A stretch of DNA of 23,153 nucleotides from Planctomycetota bacterium (GTDB taxonomy: Bacteria > Planctomycetota > Phycisphaerae > UBA1845): the NCBI GenBank assembly GCA_024278775.1, contig JAJRSP010000044.1, positions 1-23,153 on the forward strand, in the 5' to 3' direction. Positions within the stretch are counted from its first letter, which is position 1, and each line of letters opens with the position of its first letter. The notes beneath the pieces are model-generated. The model was not told the origin of the DNA. It did not search any database and saw only the letters and a program-made list of their open reading frames with translations. This document shows, one piece after another, positions 6,989 through 15,277 of the stretch. Made by a program: the position numbers and the translations under genes.

Positions 6989-9147
6989 ACTCCGACCAGA
7001 CAACCAGCGGTCACAGTCCCACGGCATCGAAACGACGGATGACCATCGGCGGTAACGTCGTCATCGCCACGTTGCTGATGGTGGCCATCGTGGGCGTGGT
7101 GCAGACCATCGCCTATTCCCTCCCCGGCGCTCGTGTGGACATGACGTCATCTCAGGTGAACAGCTTGGGTGAGGCCACCGAACGCTTGCTTCGAGAACTC
7201 GATACGCCCATCACGTTGACGTCGCTCTATTTTGAAACAGATCTGGAAGAAAAAGATCAGCAGCTCTACCGACGCACCATCGATGATCTGCTCAAGCTGT
7301 ACGAGTCGACCGCTCGCGCCAAGGTGACGGCCGAGAAGATCAATCCGCTGGCCGATCACGAAAAACTCGCTCAGTTCCGCGAGCGCCTCCGAAAAAAACC
7401 ACGTTTTGCCAAAGAAATCGAAAGCTACAAGGCGCGCGTTGATCGTTATACCGGGGAGTTGGACGATCGTATGCGGGCTTTGGTCCAGGCGGAAGCCAAG
7501 GCGATCAGTGGTTTGTCGTCTATCTCCGGCTCCAAAGAAACGGGGGCCGCCGTTGGTCAGATCGAGACGTTGCTGCAGCAATGGACGCAGCAGACCCAAC
7601 AATCGCGCGATCAGATCGACGCTTTGACCGCACTCGACAGCGCTCAGTACACGGCTGCTACGGCGGTGTTGAAGACGCTCTACAGTGACTTCATCAAATC
7701 CCTGCAAGACATCGCTGACTTCTCCCGGACGCAGGTCGCTCGGAATGAGGATCTGCCCAAGCCGGTGGTCGATTATCTGACCAATGCCGGGTCGCGCTAC
7801 AGTGAGTTGGTTGCGGAGTTGGAGGGGGAGTCGACCAAGCTCAGCGCGCTTGAGCCACTGGCATTTGATGAGCTGATGCAGAAGCTCGTCCCGAACGCAA
7901 ACCCCATTGTCGTCGAGACCGAGGACGATGCGTTGGTGGTCGAGTTTTCCGACATCTGGCCCGTCATGGATCCCCACCGTGCAGGTACCGCTCAGTTTAA
8001 AGACCGCGCCTTCAAGGGCGAGGAAAAGCTCACCTCCGCCATTCTACGGGTGACGCATAAGGAGCAAACGGCCGTCATCTTTGTGCGTTACGGTGGAATG
8101 CCCCAGGTCGCCGGTGCGATTATCCCCGGGCAAGCGCCCTCGCCTTATGCCACGATGAGAAAGCAACTCGAAGACACCAACTTCGTTGTTGACGAATGGG
8201 ATCTGAAATCATCCAACGAGCCTCCCCAACTTGACCCTCCGCCGACGAAAACGATTTACGTCGTGCTTCAGCCTGCGTCGCCTCAGCCCGGACCGATGGG
8301 CCGACCGAGCCAGGAGCCGCCTTTCACGGCCGCACACCGACAGATGCTGCTTTCGAAGCTTGGTGACGACGCCCGGGCCATCTTCATCGCGGGATGGTAT
8401 CCGGGGCCGTTCGGAATGATGCCTGCGACGTACGAATATGGCGATTACCTCAAAGACAACTGGGGTATCACGGTAAACACCAGTGAACTGCTTATCGAAA
8501 CGATCAACTTTGAGCCCGGCAAGTATGCGCCGCCGCGAAACACCGCCCAGCTGTTCGGTATGAGCGATGTCGAACTCGGTGACCACGTGATCGTCAGCGG
8601 GGGGCAGGCACGGTTGCTGACTTTGCCCTTCGCCGCGCCCCTCGTATTGGCTGAGACCCTACCGGAAGGCGTGACCCAGGACGTGCTCGTGACCTTGCCC
8701 AAACGCGATACGGTCTGGGGCGTCAAGAACCTGCAGGTTTATCAGCAGCAGCTTCAGAGCAACGGCTTCATGACTCGAAGCGAGGGCGACACGCTCGGTC
8801 CCTACACGCTCGCCGTGGCGGCTGCCAAGGGCGACGCGAAGATTGTGGTGGTTTCTTCACGAAGTTTTGCAATGGATGACGTGGCGTTTGCTCGCCAGTT
8901 GGCGTTTACGTCACAGGGCATGACCATTCGTTCGAGCAATCCGGGCAACGTGACTCTGTTTATCAATTCGTTGCATTGGCTCAACGACAACACCGACTTT
9001 ATGAACATTGGTAAGCCGATCGACGCAGCTGTTCTTGAAATCAAGGACGAGTCGACACGGCAATTGATCCAGGCACTCACCATCTTCGCCTGGCCGGCGC
9101 TGGCGCTGGCGTTTGGCGGTGTCACGTGGTGGACCAGACGTAGGTAG
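6979..9147 (+). CDS. GldG-like ABC transporter auxiliary protein with helical insert
   Basis: A 722-residue protein of the GldG / ABC_transp_aux type. One N-terminal membrane helix (about 24-46) is followed by VDMTSSQVNSLGEATERLL, the usual start of the extracytoplasmic domain, and by LDTPITLTSLYF. Residues of about 130-310 form a Gln/Glu/Lys-rich, probably coiled-coil insert. The core resumes at VVEFSDIWPV and EEKLTSAILRVTHKEQTAVIFVRYGG and continues through a GATase-like region (ARAIFIAGWYPGPFG) to VNTSELLI. A C-terminal helix (LIQALTIFAWPALALAFGGVTWW) ends in TRRR, so most of the protein sits outside the membrane between two anchors. The start overlaps the permease gene by 10 bases. At 722 residues it is longer than typical GldG proteins (about 560 from memory); the insert accounts for most of this. 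Confidence 0.85.
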   Translation: MAVNSDQTTSGHSPTASKRRMTIGGNVVIATLLMVAIVGVVQTIAYSLPGARVDMTSSQVNSLGEATERLLRELDTPITLTSLYFETDLEEKDQQLYRRTIDDLLKLYESTARAKVTAEKINPLADHEKLAQFRERLRKKPRFAKEIESYKARVDRYTGELDDRMRALVQAEAKAISGLSSISGSKETGAAVGQIETLLQQWTQQTQQSRDQIDALTALDSAQYTAATAVLKTLYSDFIKSLQDIADFSRTQVARNEDLPKPVVDYLTNAGSRYSELVAELEGESTKLSALEPLAFDELMQKLVPNANPIVVETEDDALVVEFSDIWPVMDPHRAGTAQFKDRAFKGEEKLTSAILRVTHKEQTAVIFVRYGGMPQVAGAIIPGQAPSPYATMRKQLEDTNFVVDEWDLKSSNEPPQLDPPPTKTIYVVLQPASPQPGPMGRPSQEPPFTAAHRQMLLSKLGDDARAIFIAGWYPGPFGMMPATYEYGDYLKDNWGITVNTSELLIETINFEPGKYAPPRNTAQLFGMSDVELGDHVIVSGGQARLLTLPFAAPLVLAETLPEGVTQDVLVTLPKRDTVWGVKNLQVYQQQLQSNGFMTRSEGDTLGPYTLAVAAAKGDAKIVVVSSRSFAMDDVAFARQLAFTSQGMTIRSSNPGNVTLFINSLHWLNDNTDFMNIGKPIDAAVLEIKDESTRQLIQALTIFAWPALALAFGGVTWWTRRR

Positions 9148-9153
9148 TACCCT

Positions 9154-11502
9154 ATGAACCCGAAAAACACACTCACGCTGGCTCTGACACTCGGATTACT
9201 CACACTGGGGCTATACCTTGTGCGCTCGCGTTCAGGTGGGACGGAAACGCCCGTGCCGGAACCATCGCGCGGGGGTGCAGTGACTTCACGTGAGTTGATT
9301 GAAGATCCTCCCGGTGAGGTCGTGAAAATCAGCCTCAAGCGGCCGGGTCGAGATGAGTGGCTCTTCGAGAAGAAGGCGGAAGACCACGGCCACGAGGTGT
9401 GGTACATGACCTCGCCGCGGGAATTCAAAGCAGTGTCGTGGGAGGTGGAGAAACTTCCGCGACAATTGGGCAGCCTCATGTACGACATCAGTTACGAAAA
9501 AGGTGAGTCCGGCGCAGTCTCGGCCGATGCCGCCGGGCTGGCACCGCCGCACGCCGTGGTCACCATGAGCGATAAAGACGGGAAGAGCACCACCGTGGAA
9601 ATCGGCGGACCGGCCGGAAAGCGGGAAACCTACGTTCGGTTGGCCGGCAGCCCGCGCATCTGCGTCGGTAAATCAAGCCTGTCCAGCTTGTTCAAGGACA
9701 AGGCGGTCAACTACCGCGAAAAAATGCTCTGGTCTTTTGATGAACACGACGCCACGCGCATCGAAATTGTGGACCGCGAAGCGGGTGAAACACAATACGT
9801 GTTCACACGCCACGGCGCACGTTGGATGGTGGAATCTCCCGTGGCGGCGAAGGCGACATCCAAGGTGCAGGAGGCCGTAGCGGCGTTGGCGCGTCTGAGG
9901 GTGATTCAATGGCACGATGATGACGAGAGCAAACTTCCGATTTACGGGTTGACACCTGCCGCCTTCACCTTTCGGGTCACCGTCGAGCAAACGGTCGAAG
10001 TGAAGAGTAAGGACTCGGACGACGCCTCGGAGGAAAACAAAGAAGAACCTCCTGCGCCGCCGAAAACTGAAACCAACACATCCGTCTACGTGTTGCACGT
10101 CTCAGATCGTTCTCCGATCGGGGAGGAGACCAAGGTCTATGTTCGTGCCGGCGATGACCCCGCCGTGGCGACGATCATGAAAACCACGCTCGATCAAATC
10201 AAACCGGTCCTGAGCGAATGGCGAGACCGTAGACTTACGTCCGTTGATGTGACTACGGCCACCAGCTTCGAACTGACCACGCCTCACGGAAGCCTCTCAG
10301 CCAAGCGTGAAAACGGTTCATGGCGACGTGCCGACGGATCCGCTGCGCTCGACGAACAGGCCGTGTCAGACTTGCTGAAAGGTATTCACGACTTGTCGGC
10401 GACGGCCTATGCCAAAAACGTGGAACGCCCGGCCGGAGCCTTTGGTTTTGACCACCCCCAAGCGAGCATCAGCCTGATGGTTCCGGGCGCGACGGCACCG
10501 GAGCGTATCGTCATCGGCACCTTCACCGACGCCACAAGTAAACGGCTCCTGTTTGCACGTCACAACGATGAGGTCGCCATTGCCAAAGTTCGTGTGTCCG
10601 ACGTGGCCACGCTCATTCAGGATCCGATCGCCTATGTCGATCATACGGTATTTCATCTGGCACCGTCTGCCATCGTGGGGCTGACCGTCGAATCCGCCAA
10701 CCCGGTCACCCAGGGCAGGCAAACACTACGTTATGAGAAGAAGGACGGGGTGTGGTCGATGACGGCACCGATCCCGATGGAGGTGAACCAGGAAGCTTTG
10801 GGGAAGCTGGCTACAACGCTGGCAGGCCTCCGTGCGACGCGCGTTCTGGCCTCGCCACCCCACGACGCCGACGCGGGTGGGCTTCAGGAGCCGGCTACCG
10901 TCGTCACGATCACGTATGACCAGACCATGGGCAGTGCCACCGGCGATCACGCCATCGAAGTTACCTCTTTGACGTTGCGGGCCAATCACGGCGGACAGGT
11001 CTATGCGAAACGCCAGGATGCGGCGACATTCTATGAACTCGATGGAAGTCTGGTCGATATGCTGGTGAGGGAAAACACCGACGAACACCTCTGGTCTTTC
11101 GAACCGGATTCAATTTCGAGTTTCTCGGTGGAGTCGCCGCAGGGGGCGTTTTCTTTCGACCGACGGGAGGGGCGTTGGGTGTATGCCGCCGAGCCGGACC
11201 TACCGCTCGACAACAAAAAGGTAGAGGGTCTGCTCTTACGCATTCGGGATCTGAGAGTCGCTCGCATCGTCGACTACGCCGCGGATCGCTTGGCCGCCTA
11301 TGGGCTGGACCGACCCGCGTTTTCGCTCTCTCTGACGGACACAGACAACACCACATGGCAACTCGCAGTGGCCAAGTCGGATAACTACGAAGGAAAAGTG
11401 TTCGCGCACAGAGGTGACGCACCGATCGTTGTCCTGCTGGAGGATAACGCGCCGGATCGTTTTTCAGTAGCGCTCGACTCGCTCGAACGCCGTGATCCGT
11501 GA
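9154..11502 (+). CDS. DUF4340-family protein with five tandem modules
   Basis: A 782-residue protein with an N-terminal membrane helix (residues about 5-23, LTLALTLGLLTLGLYLV) and a large extracytoplasmic part. Five related modules start near residues 56, 202, 363, 507 and 654. Each has a strand such as RIEIVDRE, ISSFSVESPQG or IVGLTVESANP, then an aromatic FxRxxGxW-like turn (VFTRHGARWMVESP, SAKRENGSWRRADG, RYEKKDGVWSMTAP, SFDRREGRWVYAAEP), then a helix ending in LRVxR. DUF4340 proteins are regularly encoded after GldG-like genes, and this one follows 6 bases behind. No enzymatic motif is seen; a structural or substrate-handling role in the exporter complex is inferred. An acidic, proline-rich loop (around residues 285-312) interrupts module 2. 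Confidence 0.8.
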   Translation: MNPKNTLTLALTLGLLTLGLYLVRSRSGGTETPVPEPSRGGAVTSRELIEDPPGEVVKISLKRPGRDEWLFEKKAEDHGHEVWYMTSPREFKAVSWEVEKLPRQLGSLMYDISYEKGESGAVSADAAGLAPPHAVVTMSDKDGKSTTVEIGGPAGKRETYVRLAGSPRICVGKSSLSSLFKDKAVNYREKMLWSFDEHDATRIEIVDREAGETQYVFTRHGARWMVESPVAAKATSKVQEAVAALARLRVIQWHDDDESKLPIYGLTPAAFTFRVTVEQTVEVKSKDSDDASEENKEEPPAPPKTETNTSVYVLHVSDRSPIGEETKVYVRAGDDPAVATIMKTTLDQIKPVLSEWRDRRLTSVDVTTATSFELTTPHGSLSAKRENGSWRRADGSAALDEQAVSDLLKGIHDLSATAYAKNVERPAGAFGFDHPQASISLMVPGATAPERIVIGTFTDATSKRLLFARHNDEVAIAKVRVSDVATLIQDPIAYVDHTVFHLAPSAIVGLTVESANPVTQGRQTLRYEKKDGVWSMTAPIPMEVNQEALGKLATTLAGLRATRVLASPPHDADAGGLQEPATVVTITYDQTMGSATGDHAIEVTSLTLRANHGGQVYAKRQDAATFYELDGSLVDMLVRENTDEHLWSFEPDSISSFSVESPQGAFSFDRREGRWVYAAEPDLPLDNKKVEGLLLRIRDLRVARIVDYAADRLAAYGLDRPAFSLSLTDTDNTTWQLAVAKSDNYEGKVFAHRGDAPIVVLLEDNAPDRFSVALDSLERRDP

Positions 11503-11524
11503 CTCGCTGGTCAGAATCTCAGCG

Positions 11525-11553
11525 TGAGATGACAGGGGCTGAGATGACAGGGG
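11525..11553 (+). repeat. 15-bp tandem duplication
   Basis: Two exact copies of TGAGATGACAGGGG (11525-11538 and 11540-11553) separated by one base. Confidence 0.7.
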
Positions 11554-11720
11554 TCCGGATCGGTGCAAGCTGTTCTGTGTCGGCATGAGGCACGGCAGGC
11601 GACATGTTTTTTCACGGATTGTTCTCGTAGCCATACAGTTTTCAACTAATACTTTCTCGTATCGATTGTGAGCTTCAGGCTACATTAGGGTGTTATTATA
11701 GGACTCGTGTCGTTCACCAC

Positions 11721-11749
11721 TGGAAACCGATGAAGTAGTACCGTAGAAT
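11721..11749 (+). promoter_or_regulatory. Possible promoter of the response regulator
   Basis: TGGAAA (11721-11726, 4 of 6), 17 bases, TAGAAT (11744-11749, 5 of 6). The predicted start near 11756 would cut off the AGGAGG site at 11751-11756, so this promoter and the leader ORF at 11764 cannot both work as drawn; an upstream promoter is the alternative. Confidence 0.3.
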
Positions 11750-11763
11750 GAGGAGGTTCGAAG

Positions 11764-11862
11764 GTGACCGCCCGACGAATGCGGCGTGGGGCACATAATT
11801 TTTCAACTGAGAACGACGCGCCGGGCGGGTTCTCGGACAGACAAGACAGGGGAAGTGATTAA
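11764..11862 (+). CDS. Possible 32-codon leader ORF before the response regulator
   Basis: A GTG at 11764 has the perfect Shine-Dalgarno sequence AGGAGG (11751-11756) at the ideal 7-base spacing, the best ribosome site in the window. The frame encodes a 32-residue, Arg-rich hydrophilic peptide starting MTARRMRRGAHNFST and stops with TAA at 11860-11862, one base before the ATG of the response regulator. This layout would couple translation of the regulator to the leader. I recognise no family and the peptide has no signal or membrane segment. It may be regulatory or chance; no homology evidence is available. Confidence 0.35.
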   Translation: MTARRMRRGAHNFSTENDAPGGFSDRQDRGSD

Positions 11863-11863
11863 C

Positions 11864-12469
11864 ATGGCAGTGCGGCACCATATCAAGGTTCTCATCATCG
11901 ACGACGATCCATCGATCTGCAAGACCGTGAGTTTGCTCCTGGAGGACCGCGGCTACAACCCGTGTGCGTATACGAATCCCGACGAGGCTGTCGCGGCGGC
12001 CGAGGAGGAGTCGTTTCAGGTAGCGCTGATTGATTTGCGTATGCGCGCGATGGACGGGGTGGAAGTGGTCGAGCGGCTCAAGGCGATCGACGACCGTATG
12101 AGCTGCATCATGATGACGGCGTTTCCCGATCTCGATAGTGCGACCGAAACGATGCGTCATGGTTCCTGCGACTATATCGCCAAACCGTTCAAGCAAGAGG
12201 AAATTGCTTCGGCGATCGACCGGGCCTGCCAGCGCATGGGCATCATCTACACCGACGAACACGAGTTGAACCGGCTCATCGGCCAGCGAATTCGAAGCCA
12301 CCGTGTGGCGCAAAATCTGACGCTGCGTCAGCTTTCCGATCGAACCGATCTCACGACATCACAGTTGTCGCAGGTCGAGCTCGGAAAGAATGCCGCGTCC
12401 ATCTGGGCACTGGCAAGAATCAGTAACTCGCTGGGGCTTCAGGTGTCCGAGTTGCTCACCGGTCTCTAG
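11864..12469 (+). CDS. Response regulator: receiver domain fused to XRE/Cro-C1 helix-turn-helix
   Basis: A 201-residue protein. Residues 7-120 form a CheY-like receiver with the acidic pair D14-D15, phosphoacceptor D57 (ALIDLRMRAMDG), T85 (MMTAFPD) and K107 (AKPF), so it should be phosphorylated by a histidine kinase. Residues about 137-201 (LIGQRIRSHRVAQNLTLRQL, then SQLSQVELGKNAAS and LGLQVSELL) are a complete Cro/C1 HTH_3 domain in place of the usual OmpR, NarL or Fis output. ATG 11864 is preceded by GGGGAAG and starts just ahead of the receiver; an in-frame GTG at 11786 would add 26 residues without domain similarity. No kinase gene is adjacent, so it is an orphan here. The 3' end overlaps the convergent glycosyltransferase gene by 14 bases. 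Confidence 0.88.
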   Translation: MAVRHHIKVLIIDDDPSICKTVSLLLEDRGYNPCAYTNPDEAVAAAEEESFQVALIDLRMRAMDGVEVVERLKAIDDRMSCIMMTAFPDLDSATETMRHGSCDYIAKPFKQEEIASAIDRACQRMGIIYTDEHELNRLIGQRIRSHRVAQNLTLRQLSDRTDLTTSQLSQVELGKNAASIWALARISNSLGLQVSELLTGL

Positions 12470-14099
12470 CGGAACCCTGCGCCTCGGGATGCGGTTGGTT
12501 TTTCTCGAACAGGTGAATCTCACCGACCCGGCGGACGTAACCGGTTTTAACCACCTGATGAAACAACGACGGGACCGGGTTGGCGTCGGCACCCGCTCGT
12601 GACGATACCACGATGATACGCGGGTAGGCGGCGATGGCTGCCTTCAGTGGTGCGTCGGGGGGGGCATTGACCAAGAGCACATCCGGTGTCTCCTGAGTAT
12701 ATTCCGGTAGGTAGTACCTGACCGTCTGATACGATTGCCGGGCCCAGTCCATCCAGCCGATGGCCTCGAACACGAGCAAATCTCCCGGTTGCCACTGCTG
12801 CGCGATCAGCCTGGCTGCCACTCTGGCCCGCGGATTTACGGCCGTCGGCACGTGCAACGTAAACAACATGGCCGCGCCTGCCGTCCCAAGGACCGCCCAG
12901 AGCCTCCCACCGCGAAGCCGTGTGCTCGCCACCACGATCAATCCGACCAGACCGGGCGCTGCGATGCATAGGTACCGGAGGTGTTTTAGCAACTGTCTGC
13001 CCGTCGCGACGTCCACGATGGCGAAAAAGAGTAGCGGCATTGCGTACCACCACACGAACACCTTCGCCTGATCTGCGGTTTGCCCTCTCATACCCAGCAA
13101 GGCCGCGTAGAGAATGACGATCCCAAACGCAGACGACAAGTAGCCCGGTTCGTATGACTCGTGCCACACCAGCAGACGGACCGGGACTGCCGTCACACGC
13201 AGCATCGTCATCATCAGATGGCGGTGCTCTGGTAGCTGTAGCCACTCTTGATTGGTGATGAACGCCCATTGGTCCGCCAGTGAGGACCCCCAGATGATCG
13301 CAAAGCACGCTGTTGCCAGCATAGCCAGACCGCCCCACACCCAGCGAAACGCACCCCTTGCCCGCGTGACGACGATTACGGCCTGTCCGAGCAGAGCGGC
13401 GGCCGCGAAGTAATGCGTCATCACTGCGGCCAGCGTGCTTCCCACGTAGACGAACGCCCATCCTCGCCGGGAGGGTTTCGTCATGTCGTCCCAGGCGATG
13501 AGCATCTTGACAAACGTCCAATAGCTCACGCTCACGAGCAGGATCGCCAGACTGTAGGGGCGGTTCTCCTGAGCGAACCGGATATGACCAAACGTGACGG
13601 CCAACATCGCGGCGGCCGCGATCCCTATGCCGGGGCGGCGGAACTCACGAAAGATCATTGCGACCGGGATGAGTGAAAGAATCGAGAACATGACTGGAAG
13701 CACACGCACCGCCCATTCGCCGTCGCCAAATACACGCCGCCAGGAATTGAGCAGGAGGAAATAGATCGGCGGATGACTGTCGACCGACATTCCTCGCCAC
13801 ACGTGCCCCCACGTGCTCTGATCGGTCAGTTGGGTGCTACCGGATGAAAACGAAAAGATTACGCCGGGCGTCGGGGCTTCGAACTCCGTACGGCGTCCTG
13901 CAGAGTTGGCTAGCGAGTGCAGCTCATCCAGCCAAAAGTTCGGTTCACCCAGACCATAGAGCCGCAGCGCCGTGGCCAATGCCAGCACCGCCACCAACGC
14001 CCACGCCCCCATTCTCGACGTGTGCCGCTCCACGGGAGTGGTGGCCGGTTCGCCACCGTCGACCGGAGTTGTGGCTGTGATGTCACGACGCGCATTCAC
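12456..14099 (-). CDS. Polytopic membrane glycosyltransferase (GT39/GT83, PMT/ArnT-like)
   Basis: A 547-residue GT-C-type protein with about 10-12 hydrophobic helices. After the first helix, NFWLDELHS (Asp58-Glu59) lies in the first extracytoplasmic loop, where GT-C enzymes keep their catalytic acidic pair. VDSHPPIYFLLLNSWRRVFG follows near residue 105, a signature of the PMT_2 (ArnT-like) group. These enzymes transfer sugars from polyprenyl phosphate donors to proteins or lipids on the outer face of the inner membrane. A soluble C-terminal region of about 120 residues follows the last helix. The start is GTG at 14099 without an obvious Shine-Dalgarno site; an ATG at 14012 lies just before helix 1. 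The gene appears monocistronic and its acceptor is unknown. Confidence 0.82.
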   Translation of the reverse strand: MNARRDITATTPVDGGEPATTPVERHTSRMGAWALVAVLALATALRLYGLGEPNFWLDELHSLANSAGRRTEFEAPTPGVIFSFSSGSTQLTDQSTWGHVWRGMSVDSHPPIYFLLLNSWRRVFGDGEWAVRVLPVMFSILSLIPVAMIFREFRRPGIGIAAAAMLAVTFGHIRFAQENRPYSLAILLVSVSYWTFVKMLIAWDDMTKPSRRGWAFVYVGSTLAAVMTHYFAAAALLGQAVIVVTRARGAFRWVWGGLAMLATACFAIIWGSSLADQWAFITNQEWLQLPEHRHLMMTMLRVTAVPVRLLVWHESYEPGYLSSAFGIVILYAALLGMRGQTADQAKVFVWWYAMPLLFFAIVDVATGRQLLKHLRYLCIAAPGLVGLIVVASTRLRGGRLWAVLGTAGAAMLFTLHVPTAVNPRARVAARLIAQQWQPGDLLVFEAIGWMDWARQSYQTVRYYLPEYTQETPDVLLVNAPPDAPLKAAIAAYPRIIVVSSRAGADANPVPSLFHQVVKTGYVRRVGEIHLFEKNQPHPEAQGSARDR

Positions 14100-14221
14100 C
14101 GGGCGGGGCCATCTGTCATGTGGCCAAGGGTGAGCGGTGTAATGTCAGCCATAGGGCCAACCGGTAACATGTAACACCCCGGGATAGGTGGCTGAAGGGC
14201 GAAACCTCGACGGCTGATCTG

Positions 14222-15277
14222 CTACGCAGTACCGATACGTCCGCGCAGGTAATCCGCACGAACCACCGCGCGTTCTTCTCCTTCGAGAGGACGACCATGC
14301 AGTCTCTGAAGGTGTGCGGGTTGGGAATAGAGGAACATTTCGTTTAACGTGGTGATGTCGAATCGGTCGAACCGGTCAAGGTAGATACCCATACGAAGGG
14401 GCGAAAGCAGGGATTGCGTTTCCTCACCGCTGATACGCCGCGCATGAGAAAGCGTACCGAACGCACGCCAGATCTTGTCGTCCAGTTTGGCACACCGACG
14501 CTTGATGAGTGTCTGACGGGCTTGCCGTTCATACTCCACGATCTGCGGGATGATGCGATCTGTAAATGCCTCGCGGATCTGAGACTCGGACTTTCCGAGT
14601 GTGGTCTGATTTGAGATTTGATACAAATCGCCCACGGCGTCGGTGCCCTCACCATACAGGCCCCGCACTGCCAGCCGCATATCTCGTGCCGCTCGCGCCA
14701 TACGCTCAATCTCTTCCGTATATTTCAAACCGGGCAGGTGCAGCATGACGGACACGCGGATTCCGGTTCCCACATTGGTTGGACAAGCCGTCAAATACCC
14801 AAGGTTCTTATCGAATGCGATGGCCACGCGCGAGGAGACCGCATCGTCAATCGCGCTGATGTCCTCCCAAATCGCCTCAAGTTGAAGGCCGCTTCGCAGA
14901 CCCTGGATGCGAAGGTGGTCCTCCTCGTTAATCATCAATGACTGCGTTTCGTCCGGCGAGATGGTAACCCCCCGAGACCCTTCACCGCAGGCGTGCTGAT
15001 GACTGATGAGGTGCCGCTCCACGAGGATGCGACGGTCGATTGGATCGAGGTCGTCAATGTCGAAGATCATCGCGGACGCGCCAGCCGGTGTCTGTGTGAT
15101 CTCTTCCACGAGCGTGCGATAGATTTGGGTGCGTTCGGCCTGGGAAGCGCTGACCAGGAACGGTCGGTCGGCCAGGTTGCGCGCCAAGCGAATACGCGAT
15201 GAGAGCACGACGTCCGACATCGCGCCCTCACTACGAAGCCATTCTCCCGTCGTCCCTGTCAGGTCGTCGATGGTCAC
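14222..15277 (-). CDS. mcsB: Protein arginine kinase McsB
   Basis: McsB phosphorylates arginine side chains, marking proteins for ClpC-ClpP degradation. The 351-residue product has the phosphagen-kinase blocks SSRIRLARNL (26-35), NEEDHLRI (117-124, with the catalytic glutamate), CPTNVGTGIRVSVMLHLP (165-182) and RGLYGEGTDAVGDLYQISNQ (205-224), in the McsB order and length. The C-terminal allosteric phosphoarginine site, RDxxRA in Bacillus, reads RAVVRA here (336-341), so the Asp is replaced. The GTG start at 15277 overlaps the mcsA stop (GTGA), with GGA 6 bases upstream, indicating coupling. ctsR and clpC, its usual neighbours in Bacillota, are not in the window. Confidence 0.95.
   Translation of the reverse strand: MTIDDLTGTTGEWLRSEGAMSDVVLSSRIRLARNLADRPFLVSASQAERTQIYRTLVEEITQTPAGASAMIFDIDDLDPIDRRILVERHLISHQHACGEGSRGVTISPDETQSLMINEEDHLRIQGLRSGLQLEAIWEDISAIDDAVSSRVAIAFDKNLGYLTACPTNVGTGIRVSVMLHLPGLKYTEEIERMARAARDMRLAVRGLYGEGTDAVGDLYQISNQTTLGKSESQIREAFTDRIIPQIVEYERQARQTLIKRRCAKLDDKIWRAFGTLSHARRISGEETQSLLSPLRMGIYLDRFDRFDITTLNEMFLYSQPAHLQRLHGRPLEGEERAVVRADYLRGRIGTA

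Larger units (their letters stand above)
11503..11763. other. Intergenic region upstream of the response regulator
   Basis: No gene is supported. Just after the DUF4340 stop is an imperfect hairpin (CGCTG / CAGCG, about 11507-11525) without a U-tract, then a 15-bp duplication. From 11605 the DNA turns AT-rich with several -10-like hexamers (TATTAT at 11694-11699, TAGAAT at 11744-11749). Transcription of the regulator probably starts in this stretch. Confidence 0.5.

Noticed and set aside
7147..7977. Open frame of 276 codons antisense to the GldG-like gene
   Set aside because: The sense frame is a recognised family in an operon; the antisense frame shows no recognisable domain.
12547..13521. 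Open frame of 324 codons on the minus strand within the glycosyltransferase gene
   Set aside because: It is an alternate frame of a well-supported multispanning glycosyltransferase, and its composition is unlike a natural protein.
14135..14176. GGTGT / ACACC inverted repeat upstream of the glycosyltransferase gene
   Set aside because: Short arms, long imperfect interior and no partner promoter elements.
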